This document shows, piece by piece, positions 15,326 to 24,590 of a stretch of DNA of 35,314 nt. The notes under the pieces were generated by a model. The model did not search any database and was not told where the DNA came from. It saw only the letters and a list, made by a program, of their open reading frames with translations. The translations under genes and the position numbers were made by a program. The stretch spans positions 1 through 35,314 of the forward strand of contig JANQPX010000042.1 in assembly GCA_028285265.1 (NCBI GenBank), given 5' to 3'. The stretch's first letter is position 1. Each line of letters begins with the position of its first letter. This DNA comes from Geminicoccaceae bacterium (GTDB lineage Bacteria; Pseudomonadota; Alphaproteobacteria; Geminicoccales; Geminicoccaceae).

Positions 15326-18300
15326 TTACTCCTTGCGACTTGTTTTGGCCGCCGATGCTGCGACGTTAGCGAGAAAAGCGGACGCTGCCCCTTGTTTAAT
15401 CAGCTGTCCCAGCAAGGTCTTGAGATCTTCCATGATGACGTAGATGGCTGGCACCAGAAGAAGGGTTAGCACCGTCGCGAACAGGACACCGAAGGCGAGC
15501 GAGACGGCGACTGGGATCAGGAATTGCGCTTGCAGGCTTCGTTCCAGCATCATCGGCAGCAAGCCGATGAAGGTCGTGACCGACGTCAAAAGGATAGGAC
15601 GAAATCGCGTCGCTGCGGCTTCGTCGATGGCACGAACGACCTCGAAACCGCGGGCACGGCCTCTGTTGATCGCGTCGATCAGGACCAGATTGTCATTAAT
15701 GACGACGCCGGATGCAGCAACCATGCCGAGGAGTGAATACAATGTCAGGTCCAGCCCGAATAGGGCGTGTCCGATCACAGCGCCCGTAAAGCCAAAGGGG
15801 ATGGCGGTGACGATGACGATCGGTTGGAGATAGGACCGGAACGCCGTCGCCATCAGAGCGTAGACGACGAGGAGCGCGATCGTGCCATTACGCTGCAGTT
15901 CGTTGAGAAAGACGTCCTCTTCTTCGTCGGGACTGATCTGAAGGTCCGGATAGGTGTTACGCAAATTTTCCCAAAAGCCGGTCTCATCCAGGTCGTCCAG
16001 GATCTGGTTGGCTGAGGTGATATCGGGATCGACAGCGGCCTCGACCGTTGCAGACCGTCGCCGGTCCTTTCGCGTGATCTCGGCAACGCCTTGTCCCGGA
16101 CGCGCCTCGGCGACGGCGTAAAATGGGATGGCATGACCATCGCCTGTATGCACGCGCATCCGTTCCAGGTTGTCGATCGAGCGACGTTCGCCGTCAGCAT
16201 ACCGGACCACGACATCAACGTCGCCATCGGATCGAGGAAGGCGCTGCACGTCATCGCCGTAGAATGCCGTTCGCACTTGACCAGCGAGATCAGCCAGGGT
16301 GACGCCGAAAAAGCGAGCTTCGGGGCGAAGTTCGAGATCGATTTCCTGCCGCGCTGTCCGCATTGAATCCTCGATATCGGTAACCCCCTCATATCGATCC
16401 AGCGCGACCTTGATGGCTTTGACGGCCGCGGCAAGGCTCTCGGGTTGGCGTGCAGCGAGCTGGATCGAAAGATCGTCATCATCGCCGCCAAGCGTCGCGC
16501 TGATGTCAATCGCTTCGGCCTCAGGAATGTCGCCGATGCGTGTGCGCCATGCTGTCGCGATGTCAGCCACCGGCTTGTCGCGGGTTTCGGCGGGCTCCAG
16601 TTCGATGAACATTTGGATGTTGTTCTCGGCAACAACCGATCCAATGTGCCGAATCAAACTCGTTTCGCGATCACCGCGTTCCTTGTTCAAGGTGTCGCGC
16701 AGATCGATTGCGGCTTTCTCCATACGCATCGCGACCTCAGCAACCCGTGGTTTCGATGCGCCGGCCGGCAAGGTGATCTGCGCTTCGATCCAGTCTGAGG
16801 GGACGTTTGGTTCGAAGCGCATGGTGATCCAGCCCGCCTGGACGACCGACCAGGTCAAGAGGGCACCGACGGTAAAGAGGGCGACGACGGCGTAGCGCGC
16901 TTGGATCGCGTGGCCCAAAAGTGGCAGATAGAACCGCTGCACGAACCAGCCAAGTGTCGCGGTGATCGTTCTCTGGAGCCTGTTTCTGTTGGGATTCGGC
17001 TTTTTCAGTTTGGAGAGGTGGCTCGGCAGAATGAGCAGGCATTCGAACAGCGAAAAGGCTAGGATGGTGATGATCAGGATCGGCAACACCTTCACTTCGC
17101 GTCCGATCACACCCGAAAAGAACAGCATCGGCGCAAAGGCGATCATGGTGGTCAGCAAGGAAAAGATCACAGGCTTTGCGACGACGAAGGTACCTTCCAC
17201 GGCCCCCTTGACGCCATCATTCCCGGCCTCGGCCTGCCGGTAAATGCTCTCGCCGATGATGATCGCATCATCGACGACAATGCCCAGAACCAGGATGAAA
17301 GCGAACATCGAGAGCATGCTGAGCGAGATGTCCTGATACGGCATCAGGAACAATGCGCCGAGAAAAGCGAGGGCCGTACCGACTGCGGTCCAAAACGCGA
17401 CCTCGACGTTCAGAACCAGCAACAACATGACGAAGACAAGGACCAGGCCACTGATGGCATTGACGCTCAGCGTGTCGATCCGCCCTTTGAGATAAACCGA
17501 GTCGTCCGCCCAGGTGGTCACACGGACGTTCTTTGGAAGTGCCGCCTGCTGCTGTTGAACAAAATCACGGACATGCTCGGTGATAGCGATCATATCCTGG
17601 CCCTTGGCCAATTTGACATCGATGAAGACCGCCGGTTCACCTTCGAAGCGGGCGATTAGATCGGCTTCAGCAAAGCCGTCCTCGATCTCCGCGATGTCGC
17701 CTAGGCGGAGGTGCGTGCCGTCAGCTTTGCTAAGAACGGGGATGGCGGCAAAGTCTTCGGCATTTTTGGCCTGGCCGTCGGTGCGAAGGCGAATGTCGCC
17801 TTGCTCCGATCTGAGCTCGCCCGCAGGTAAATCGAGGGATGACGTTCGAATGGTGTCCGCAATGTCATCGAGGCTCAAATTGAACCGGCGGAGGTCTTTT
17901 TCGGAGACCTCGACCGACAATTCCTCATCACGCGTGCCGCCAAGCTCCACCAGGCTGATGCCCGGAAGGGCCGCGATGTCATCGCGGAGCCTTTTGCCGA
18001 TTTGGGTCAGCACGGCCTCGCCCGCTGTTCCCGAGATGACCACGCTGACCACGCGCTCATTGTAGACGACCGTTTCGATCTTGGGCCGTTCGGCCTCTTC
18101 CGGAAAGCTGGTGATCCCATCGATCCTGTTCTCGATCGATGATCGGAGGCGCTCCGTGCCCTCATTCCGCGCGGCTGTAACGTAGACCGTGCAGGCGCCG
18201 GAGGAGGCGATCGAGTCGATCGTCTTGATGTTGTCCAGTCCGTCGATCGCCTCTTCGATCCGCAGGCAAACGGTTCGCTCGACCGTCGCCGGATCGGCGC

Positions 18301-18463
18301 CGGGATAGTCCACCTGAATCTGCACAACGTCGAGGGTCACCGCCGGCACCAGTTCCTTCTTGATCTCGGGCAACGAGATCATGCCGCCAACCGCGATAAT
18401 GATCGCCATCACGTTCGCCGCGACGCGGTTGGCAGCGAACCAGGCGATGACCGATCGCATCAT
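15326..18463 (-). CDS. RND family efflux pump, inner-membrane transporter
   Basis: The 1045-residue protein has the AcrB-like layout: an N-terminal helix (VIAWFAANRVAANVMAIIIAVGG), two large periplasmic loops, and two blocks of helices. The proton-relay pair is in helix 4 (VLGIVVDDAIIIGES). The second half repeats the pattern (AASGVVINDNLVLIDAINR). The family exports drugs, bile-type compounds or metabolites using the proton gradient, in complex with an adaptor and outer-membrane channel. Both partners are encoded just upstream with 4-nt overlaps. No metal-binding signature typical of the CzcA/CusA branch is seen, so the substrate is open; the ordering is that of a multidrug-type pump. Confidence 0.93.
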   Translation of the reverse strand: MMRSVIAWFAANRVAANVMAIIIAVGGMISLPEIKKELVPAVTLDVVQIQVDYPGADPATVERTVCLRIEEAIDGLDNIKTIDSIASSGACTVYVTAARNEGTERLRSSIENRIDGITSFPEEAERPKIETVVYNERVVSVVISGTAGEAVLTQIGKRLRDDIAALPGISLVELGGTRDEELSVEVSEKDLRRFNLSLDDIADTIRTSSLDLPAGELRSEQGDIRLRTDGQAKNAEDFAAIPVLSKADGTHLRLGDIAEIEDGFAEADLIARFEGEPAVFIDVKLAKGQDMIAITEHVRDFVQQQQAALPKNVRVTTWADDSVYLKGRIDTLSVNAISGLVLVFVMLLLVLNVEVAFWTAVGTALAFLGALFLMPYQDISLSMLSMFAFILVLGIVVDDAIIIGESIYRQAEAGNDGVKGAVEGTFVVAKPVIFSLLTTMIAFAPMLFFSGVIGREVKVLPILIITILAFSLFECLLILPSHLSKLKKPNPNRNRLQRTITATLGWFVQRFYLPLLGHAIQARYAVVALFTVGALLTWSVVQAGWITMRFEPNVPSDWIEAQITLPAGASKPRVAEVAMRMEKAAIDLRDTLNKERGDRETSLIRHIGSVVAENNIQMFIELEPAETRDKPVADIATAWRTRIGDIPEAEAIDISATLGGDDDDLSIQLAARQPESLAAAVKAIKVALDRYEGVTDIEDSMRTARQEIDLELRPEARFFGVTLADLAGQVRTAFYGDDVQRLPRSDGDVDVVVRYADGERRSIDNLERMRVHTGDGHAIPFYAVAEARPGQGVAEITRKDRRRSATVEAAVDPDITSANQILDDLDETGFWENLRNTYPDLQISPDEEEDVFLNELQRNGTIALLVVYALMATAFRSYLQPIVIVTAIPFGFTGAVIGHALFGLDLTLYSLLGMVAASGVVINDNLVLIDAINRGRARGFEVVRAIDEAAATRFRPILLTSVTTFIGLLPMMLERSLQAQFLIPVAVSLAFGVLFATVLTLLLVPAIYVIMEDLKTLLGQLIKQGAASAFLANVAASAAKTSRKE

Positions 18464-19650
18464 GGTTCGGCCCTTGCGACATTCGAGGGCATAGCATGAG
18501 CTTCAACGCGAACCGTCATGCCCGCCAACATGTTGGCGTGTTGGTCGACGACCACACGATCGCCGGGATGCAGCCCCTCGGAAATGACGATGCGATCAGC
18601 GTAGCGTTTCAGAATGCCGACCGTCCGCGATTGTAGAACATGATCATCATCGACCACGAGCACGGTGTCGGGCTGGCCGAGAGCGCTTGCCGGCAACGCG
18701 TAGACATTTTCGAATAAGCCGCTCTTGATGGTTGCCTCGACAAACATGCCGATTGCCGGTGGAATCTGCCCGGCATCAGTCTTGGCTTGTTTGGAACGAT
18801 CGATCTCGGCAATTGCGTATAGGACCCGGCTTTCGGTGTCGATTATGCCCTCACTGCGCACGATACGGCCGATCCATTGGTGACGCCTGCCCGCGAACAC
18901 AGCGCTGATCTCAACACGTGGCCTTTTGTTCACATGGTCACCAACCTGTTGGCCGAACGGCAGGTTCAGATAGCGTAGCTGGCGGTCATCGAGTGGCAGG
19001 CGCACCTCGACCACATCGGTGGCGTAGAGCCTGGCCAGGCTTTCGCCCGCGCTGACATAGCTTCCGGTCGTGACGGTCTTGGATCGAAGGCGGCCATCGA
19101 ACGGCGCGAAAAGATCGGTGCGCTCCAGTTCGAGGCGGGTGAGCGACAGATCAGCCTCCGCTGCTTTCAACTTGGCTCGTGCTTCCTCCAGCTGCGGCTT
19201 CCTCAGCACCAGCGGGTTGGCGTCCTGTCCACGGCCGATAGCCTGCCACTCCTCCGCGGCAAGGTCGGCCTCAGCCTGTTCGCGGATGAGAAACTGTCGT
19301 GCTTCGGCCACCGCGGCTTCGGCCCGTGTCACCGCCAGCTCGAAGTCTCGACGATCAATCGACAGGAGGAGATCGCCTTTCGAGAAAAAGCCGCCTGCGA
19401 CGAAGGACGGCGAGGCAAAGGTAACCTTGCCGCTGACCTCGGCCACGAGATCGATCTCGGATTTCGGTGTCACCATGCCGTAGGCTGTGATCGAAAGCTT
19501 CAAGTTTTCCGGCTTAGCCTCGATCACCGATACGGCAGGTGATGTGACCTCGTCCGGTTCGATGTCGATGACGGGACTGTTCGTCGGCATGAACCAGACG
19601 GCAAGGAACCCCAGACCGAGGATGAGGATCGGAACGAACGCACGTCTCAT
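18460..19650 (-). CDS. RND efflux periplasmic adaptor (membrane fusion protein)
   Basis: This 396-residue adaptor begins with one membrane anchor (FVPILILGLGFLAVWFM). A split lipoyl/barrel-sandwich domain follows (VAEVSGKVTFASPSFVAGGFFSKGD and the matching APFDGRLRSKTVTTGSYVSAGE half), separated by an alpha-helical hairpin rich in Ala, Glu and Arg (about residues 105-175). A beta-barrel and membrane-proximal domain end the protein. It bridges the pump to the outer-membrane factor. It overlaps the outer-membrane gene upstream and the pump downstream by 4 nt each. Confidence 0.92.
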   Translation of the reverse strand: MRRAFVPILILGLGFLAVWFMPTNSPVIDIEPDEVTSPAVSVIEAKPENLKLSITAYGMVTPKSEIDLVAEVSGKVTFASPSFVAGGFFSKGDLLLSIDRRDFELAVTRAEAAVAEARQFLIREQAEADLAAEEWQAIGRGQDANPLVLRKPQLEEARAKLKAAEADLSLTRLELERTDLFAPFDGRLRSKTVTTGSYVSAGESLARLYATDVVEVRLPLDDRQLRYLNLPFGQQVGDHVNKRPRVEISAVFAGRRHQWIGRIVRSEGIIDTESRVLYAIAEIDRSKQAKTDAGQIPPAIGMFVEATIKSGLFENVYALPASALGQPDTVLVVDDDHVLQSRTVGILKRYADRIVISEGLHPGDRVVVDQHANMLAGMTVRVEAHAMPSNVARAEP

Positions 19651-21101
19651 GATCGCAGCCCACCCGCTTGGTCTTCCTGGCGCGACGGTGATTTGGCAAA
19701 GTCACCACCCAGCGCCAGATGCAAGGTGATGCGGCTGTTCACGCGCTGACGTCGCACATCAAGGAGCGCTTCTTCGGCGTCCAACCGGCTTCGCTGTGCG
19801 GTCAAGAGCTCCAGAATGGGAATCAGCCCGCGCTCATATTGAACCTCTGCAAGGCGTTCCGCTGCTGCCGCCCTGTCGAGTGCAAGCGACTGCGCTTCCT
19901 CCCGACGAGCGAGCCAATATTCAGTGCCCAAGCTGTCTTCGACCTCCTTGAAGGCGTCGAGCGCGCGCTTGACATAGTTGGCGAGCGCTTCTGTTTCCAA
20001 AGCCTGGTTGGCGGCGACCTGGCCTCGAAGACGACCACCTTGGAAGATCGGCTGCACTAAATTGCCGGCGACCGTCGCAATCAGAAAATCGGGATCGAAC
20101 AGGTTCGAGAACTGCTCACTTCTGGTGCCGCCGCTTACGGTAAGGCTGATCCTGGGCAAGAGTTCCGCTTTTGACGCCTTTGTTCGATAGCCAGCCGCGA
20201 AAATCCTTGCCCTCTCTGCCGCCATATCGGGACGCCGTTCGAGCAGGGTGGCTGGCAGACCGACCGGAACCTCTGCAAGAACGCTTGGGAGATCATCGAG
20301 GCCTGTGATGTCGCCTGCGGGATAACGGCCGATCAGCACTTCAAGAGCGCGCGCGCTTCCCGCAAGCTGATCGGCACGTGCGGCAAGGTCGGCTTCGGCG
20401 TTGGCGAGATCGCTTTCAGCGAGATGAAGATCGAAGGCCGAGGTCAGACCTCGTTGGTAGCGCCGGGTCACGCGTTCCACCGTCCCCTTGAAGCTTAGCA
20501 CCCGCTTCTTCGCTAGCTTCTGCTGGAGGCGCGCTGCCGTAAGATCGACAAGCTGTTCTGCTGTCTGCGCAGCAAGCGACAGGCGCGCCGCGTGATAGTC
20601 ATGGCGCGCTGCCTCAGCGTCGGCATCGGCAGCAGCTGCATTGGCGCGAATGCGTCCCCAAACATCGATTTCCCAAGTGACATCCAGGGTGAGCGAGAGG
20701 TCACTGGTATAGGCTGCATCACGTTGGCCATCGCTGCCTATCTGGCTTGAGCGATTACGCTCCGCGCCGAGCGAAAGATCGAGAGAAGGCGCTCCTGCAC
20801 CCTCCTCGATCGCCGCCTCCCACCCCGCTCGCTCGAACCGTGCTGCGGTTGCCTGAAGGTCAGCATTTGCCCGAAGCGCTTCTGCCACCAGCGGCATCAG
20901 TGCCGGCATGCCAAGGTCGCCGAGCCAGCCATCCTGGACGGGCTCCGGCAAGGACCTATCGGCCTGCCACTCGTCCGGAACATCCGGGCCGTCCTCTGGA
21001 TGCTCCAGATCCTTGGATGAGGTGCAGGCGCAGATCATGAAGACGAGACCGACTTGCGCAAAGAATTGCAGCACTTTGCTACTTGTTGCCGACGTGAACA
21101 T
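19647..21101 (-). CDS. NodT-type outer-membrane efflux lipoprotein (TolC family)
   Basis: The 484-residue protein carries a lipoprotein signal (VGLVFMICAC, lipidation expected at the final Cys) and two copies of the outer-membrane efflux domain with long amphipathic coiled-coil helices. NodT-family marks include LPALMPLVAEALRANADLQATAARFE near the start, and AGYRTKASKAELLPRISLT and NLVQPIFQGGRLRG in the second repeat. It forms the outer-membrane exit duct of the RND pump. It overlaps the preceding periplasmic-protein gene by 23 nt and the adaptor gene by 4 nt. Confidence 0.9.
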   Translation of the reverse strand: MFTSATSSKVLQFFAQVGLVFMICACTSSKDLEHPEDGPDVPDEWQADRSLPEPVQDGWLGDLGMPALMPLVAEALRANADLQATAARFERAGWEAAIEEGAGAPSLDLSLGAERNRSSQIGSDGQRDAAYTSDLSLTLDVTWEIDVWGRIRANAAAADADAEAARHDYHAARLSLAAQTAEQLVDLTAARLQQKLAKKRVLSFKGTVERVTRRYQRGLTSAFDLHLAESDLANAEADLAARADQLAGSARALEVLIGRYPAGDITGLDDLPSVLAEVPVGLPATLLERRPDMAAERARIFAAGYRTKASKAELLPRISLTVSGGTRSEQFSNLFDPDFLIATVAGNLVQPIFQGGRLRGQVAANQALETEALANYVKRALDAFKEVEDSLGTEYWLARREEAQSLALDRAAAAERLAEVQYERGLIPILELLTAQRSRLDAEEALLDVRRQRVNSRITLHLALGGDFAKSPSRQEDQAGGLRS

Positions 21102-21798
21102 AGTCGCTGAGCGTGATGGTTTCGTTCTCTGACACGTTCATGAAGCCGAATGCTTTCGCTTCGACCTTTTCGGCGGCCGAGGTCAGGAAGTATGGCCCGT
21201 CTTTGCCAAGCGGCTGGAAGGTGATGCGGACGTTCATGTCGATGATGTTCACACCTATCTCAGGCGAGAACGGTTCTTTGTTGCCCAACTCCACAGTGGA
21301 CACGTAAGCCGGCGACTTGTTGATGGTCAGCGTGCCGGCCAGGAATTTAGCGACCTCGGCATCGTCGTCATTTTGATCCGCGGCGAGGTTGAAGCTGAAG
21401 ATCGCAGTTCTGTCGCTTTCGCTTTTCAAGACCAGGCTTCTCGAATCGACCAGTTCTGAAAAGGCGAAGTCATCGGCTAAGTTTGGCAGCTCAAGCTCTT
21501 TCAAGCCTTCTTCATAATCTTTCAGGTCAGATCGGTCGGGCGCCTTTCCGTCGACTTCGAGAAGTTCCCAATGGGGCGCGGGGGACGATGGGTCGAACTG
21601 CTCGATGGCCGTTCCGTCCTGATCCGTTGTCGTCATCCGATAGGCCCATTGATTGGATGGTGTCGTTTCCATCGCCTTAAAGGCTTTGCTGACCAGAGGG
21701 GGGAGATCGGCAGCTTGAGTAAGTGACGAAGAGGCAGCCAGCACCATGAGGCAGCCGATGACGAGTGTGACAGAGCGTCGGTTCGAGATGTCATACAT
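21079..21798 (-). CDS. Unknown periplasmic protein in RND operon
   Basis: This 239-residue protein has a clear Sec signal peptide (SVTLVIGCLMVLAASSSLTQAAD, cleavage near residue 30). The mature part is acidic, has no membrane segment and is predicted by eye to be mostly beta-strand with alternating polar and hydrophobic residues; I do not recognise the family. It could be a LolA/LolB-like or outer-membrane-lipoprotein-sorting type fold, but that is a guess. It is the gene preceding the outer-membrane factor, with a 23-nt overlap. This makes it a likely accessory to the pump or a reporter of envelope state. Confidence 0.75.
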   Translation of the reverse strand: MYDISNRRSVTLVIGCLMVLAASSSLTQAADLPPLVSKAFKAMETTPSNQWAYRMTTTDQDGTAIEQFDPSSPAPHWELLEVDGKAPDRSDLKDYEEGLKELELPNLADDFAFSELVDSRSLVLKSESDRTAIFSFNLAADQNDDDAEVAKFLAGTLTINKSPAYVSTVELGNKEPFSPEIGVNIIDMNVRITFQPLGKDGPYFLTSAAEKVEAKAFGFMNVSENETITLSDYVHVGNK

Positions 21799-21844
21799 GA
21801 GGCATCTTCCGTTCAGAGTTTTTGCTGGTTCGTGTTTTTGCTTG

Positions 21845-21864
21845 ATCTGCCCCTTCAGGCAGAT
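21845..21864 (-). repeat. Hairpin between mipA-like gene and efflux operon
   Basis: A 7-bp inverted repeat (ATCTGCC / GGCAGAT, 6-base loop) lies directly after the MipA/OmpV stop. No T-run follows on the minus strand, so it is a weak candidate terminator or an mRNA-stabilising hairpin within a larger operon. Confidence 0.35.
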
Positions 21865-21868
21865 TCAG

Positions 21869-22711
21869 TCAGAGAAGGTCGAACGTTAGAGCGAGAACGG
21901 TGGCGATCGAAAATTGATTTGGGCTGCCGCGATCGTCGACGATCGGGCTATCGGCGACGTCGCCCACGAGCCGCTGATAGCCGGCCTCGAAGCCAATCAG
22001 CAGATTGTCGGTGATCGCGTAGGTGCCGCCAAGCTCAACGCCAACGCTCTTGAAACCCTCATCGGCGTCGAACTCATCCAGCCCTGACGCAGCCGCTTGC
22101 GCTTGCGAAATGCCGAAGAAGGTCTCGTTATAGCCTCCCGATCCCCAGGTCGCGCCAGCACCCAGGGTGATCTCTGCTTTCTCTTCGATGAGTTCGAGGC
22201 CGGTCTCGACGCCAAAGTCGATCGAATAGCCGTCGTACTCGTTACCGAGATCCTGGGTGTGACTTACGATGAAGGCACCAGGCCCCAGCTTCAGCCCACC
22301 GGAAAGGTTGCCGATAATCGTATCATCGACATCGCCCAACCCTTCGAGATCGTCATTCGCATCTTCTTCACGACCGCCGCCGTAGCCGACGCCAGCGCCG
22401 ACAAAGGCCTGGTCGCCAATCGGCAGCATGACCTGCAGCCCTCCGACTGAAAGACTGGCCAGCCCTTCGAAGAACGAAAGCTCGACATAAGGCACTGGAT
22501 CGATCTCGTAATCGTCGGACCCTTCATAGTCGGGAGAGTAAGCAGCACCACCACCGATGGTCACATCAAGAATTGAGACATCTTCTTCGACCTCATCCGG
22601 TCCGGAAGCGCTGTTATCTTCGGCGAACGAAGGGCTTGAGAGTGCTAGGCCAATGGCCAAACCGATGAATAGACGTGAAGGCAGGGGATGGCTTTTCAAG
22701 GCAGGAAACAT
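21869..22711 (-). CDS. MipA/OmpV family outer-membrane protein
   Basis: The 280-residue protein has a signal peptide (start MFPALKSHPLPSRLF, cleavage after SPSFA) and a beta-barrel rich in Gly and alternating aromatics. Family traits visible are GGGAAYSPDYEGSDDYEIDPVPYVEL near the N-terminus, repeated Y-x-G and G-x-G-x strands, and a terminal LTFDLL strand with a hydrophobic end for the barrel-assembly machinery. MipA/OmpV proteins are MltA-interacting scaffold or porin-like proteins often controlled by two-component systems. The frame opens 52 codons earlier, but only the ATG at 22711 gives a signal peptide. It follows the sensor kinase gene by 275 bp and precedes the efflux operon. Confidence 0.85.
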   Translation of the reverse strand: MFPALKSHPLPSRLFIGLAIGLALSSPSFAEDNSASGPDEVEEDVSILDVTIGGGAAYSPDYEGSDDYEIDPVPYVELSFFEGLASLSVGGLQVMLPIGDQAFVGAGVGYGGGREEDANDDLEGLGDVDDTIIGNLSGGLKLGPGAFIVSHTQDLGNEYDGYSIDFGVETGLELIEEKAEITLGAGATWGSGGYNETFFGISQAQAAASGLDEFDADEGFKSVGVELGGTYAITDNLLIGFEAGYQRLVGDVADSPIVDDRGSPNQFSIATVLALTFDLL

Positions 22712-22986
22712 CTTAGAGCACCTTCTTGCAGTCGCGGGTGGGGTCGAGGAGCCTCCAGGGGCGAGAGGCCACCTCGACCGAATCGAACCCCAACGAAGAC
22801 GATGCCGTTCACTCCGAATGCTTATGGCGTCATCAAGCCGGCGGGCAATCCAGCCTTTCCGTTTCATCGGAGGTTCTGAAAGGCACCATAGGGCCTTCGC
22901 CGCCGCCGATCTGTTGAAGGTTTGTGTCTATTGGTAACGGATTGTCTCTGGATTGCAGACAAGTGTCCGATCGAGGGCACGGACCG
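22712..22986. other. Gap upstream of MipA-like gene with weak RstA-like box
   Basis: No gene is evident. On the minus strand, GACAATCCGTTACC (22933-22946) matches the RstA consensus TACATNTNGTTACA at 8 of 12 fixed positions as I recall that consensus. It lies about 220 bp before the MipA-like start. The match is weak and is noted mainly because a better one lies before the regulator gene. Confidence 0.3.
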
Positions 22987-24588
22987 CTATTTGTTCGGCC
23001 CGCTGCTGGGAATCGGCCAGTTCAGGCAAAAGCGAGCGCCGCCCAGGACCGAGTCTTCGACATAGACCTCGCCCTGATGCCAATCCATGATGCGGCTGAC
23101 GATCGCAAGGCCAAGGCCGTGACCACCAGTCTTTCGGGCGCGGCTCGAGTCGAGACGGGTGAAGGGCTCGAAGACCTTCTGCCGGTCGGCTTCGGGGATG
23201 CCAGGACCATCATCGTCAACGCTGACTTTGATGCGGTCCTTCTCGATACTATAACTAAGCTGAATGCATCGATGTGCGTAACGTGCAGCATTCCTCAAGA
23301 CATTGGATAGCGCGCGAGCCATCAATCTTGGCTCCAGCATCACGTCGACATCTCGCTCGCCGTCGGGTGCGTTGACGACCAGATCGATCTCTGGCACGTC
23401 GCGCCTTGTTTGCTCAGCAATCTCGCCAAGCCAGAGGGACATCGGAATGCGCTCGAGTTCGAAGTCAGGTTTTCCGCGATCCAGCCTAGCATAGCCGAGC
23501 AGCTCGTTGACGAGCGCATCCAGTTCATCGATGTCCGCACGCATATTGTCCATATAGCGGCGTCGATCGGCATCGCTTTTTGTTTCCTGGAGCATGTCGA
23601 TGGCGAACCGCATGCGTGCGATCGGCGTGCGCAATTCGTGTGAGACGGCATTGGTCAGCTCTTTATGCGAGCCGATAAGATGCTGGATACGTCCGGCCAT
23701 GCCATTGAAGGTGTTGGCGAGGCCCGTCAGAGGTGAGCGTTTGGCAACCTCGAGACGTGTATCGAGGTCACCTCGTCCAAAGGCGATGGTCGACTCATCG
23801 AGCTTTCGCATGTCACGCCAAAGCGAGCGCAGCCAGATGAACGCGGCGAGCGCCAAGAGCAGCGCCAGACTGCCGATCACAAGATAGTCGAGGATCAGGA
23901 CAAACCCCGGATTGGGGATGGGGCCAATCTTCAAGACCTGCGATGTGCCATCGATCCTCTTGAAGTATCGTTCCTTGTGCTCGTCGACATCGAAACCCAG
24001 GATCATGCCCTGCCTGATCTGCTCCAATTGGGTTTCGTCGAGGCCGGTGGCGTCCAATGGCATCAATTGAATGGGAAAGTAGTGCTGAACACCGAGGTTC
24101 TCGACGAGTGTGAGCCATTGGCTTTGAGGCACCTCGTCCAGACGTTTTTCGATCAAGTGGAACATGCTGCTCATCAGGCGCTCGGCATGCTCTGCGGGCG
24201 TTATTTCGATGGCGATCTTAAGAATCCAGTCCCGCTCGCCCAAGGGGAGCAGCATGTATTCTAGATCACTCGTTCCGGGAACAATGGGTTTGCCTTGGCG
24301 AAGCTTAGCGAGCTTCTCTGCTGGCAGGTCGAGCTCATCAATGTCGAGAAGATCTAAGCCGTACCCCTGATGATCACTGGCAAGCTTCTCTATTCGTTTC
24401 GGCCAATCATCGATCGGTATACTGGCCAATTCGTCCTTGATCAGCTGCTGCGGGCCTTCTGCAACGCGCTCGTAATGCCGCATGACAGAACCGAGAAGAA
24501 GTTTCTCCGGAAGCACGAAAATGCTGAAGGTGAAGATGGCGACGGCAGCCGCCAGCGCGATGTAAAGTGAGAAGAAGAGGCGGATCAT
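22987..24588 (-). CDS. Sensor histidine kinase, RstB-like
   Basis: This 533-residue inner-membrane kinase has two membrane helices (about residues 1-23 and 225-250) around a roughly 200-residue periplasmic domain, then HAMP (WRDMRKLDESTIAFGRGDLDTRLEV). The H-box is VSHELRTPIARMRF, the N-box LSNVLRNAARYA, G1 VDDDGPGIPE, the F-box FEPFTRLD and G2 GGHGLGLAIV. Overall organisation and several blocks recall E. coli RstB (HELRTP.RLR, LLGYARLDR, FEPF.RLD.SR). It should phosphorylate the regulator encoded immediately upstream. The ATG at 24588 lies 2 nt after the regulator's stop; the frame could start three codons earlier at a TTG. The signal sensed is unknown. Downstream efflux and MipA genes are probable targets. 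Confidence 0.92.
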   Translation of the reverse strand: MIRLFFSLYIALAAAVAIFTFSIFVLPEKLLLGSVMRHYERVAEGPQQLIKDELASIPIDDWPKRIEKLASDHQGYGLDLLDIDELDLPAEKLAKLRQGKPIVPGTSDLEYMLLPLGERDWILKIAIEITPAEHAERLMSSMFHLIEKRLDEVPQSQWLTLVENLGVQHYFPIQLMPLDATGLDETQLEQIRQGMILGFDVDEHKERYFKRIDGTSQVLKIGPIPNPGFVLILDYLVIGSLALLLALAAFIWLRSLWRDMRKLDESTIAFGRGDLDTRLEVAKRSPLTGLANTFNGMAGRIQHLIGSHKELTNAVSHELRTPIARMRFAIDMLQETKSDADRRRYMDNMRADIDELDALVNELLGYARLDRGKPDFELERIPMSLWLGEIAEQTRRDVPEIDLVVNAPDGERDVDVMLEPRLMARALSNVLRNAARYAHRCIQLSYSIEKDRIKVSVDDDGPGIPEADRQKVFEPFTRLDSSRARKTGGHGLGLAIVSRIMDWHQGEVYVEDSVLGGARFCLNWPIPSSGPNK

Positions 24589-24590
24589 GA

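Noticed and set aside
15853..16644. 263-codon minus-strand frame in another phase of the RND gene
   Set aside because: Fully inside the RND pump gene, low in domain features; a frame shadow.
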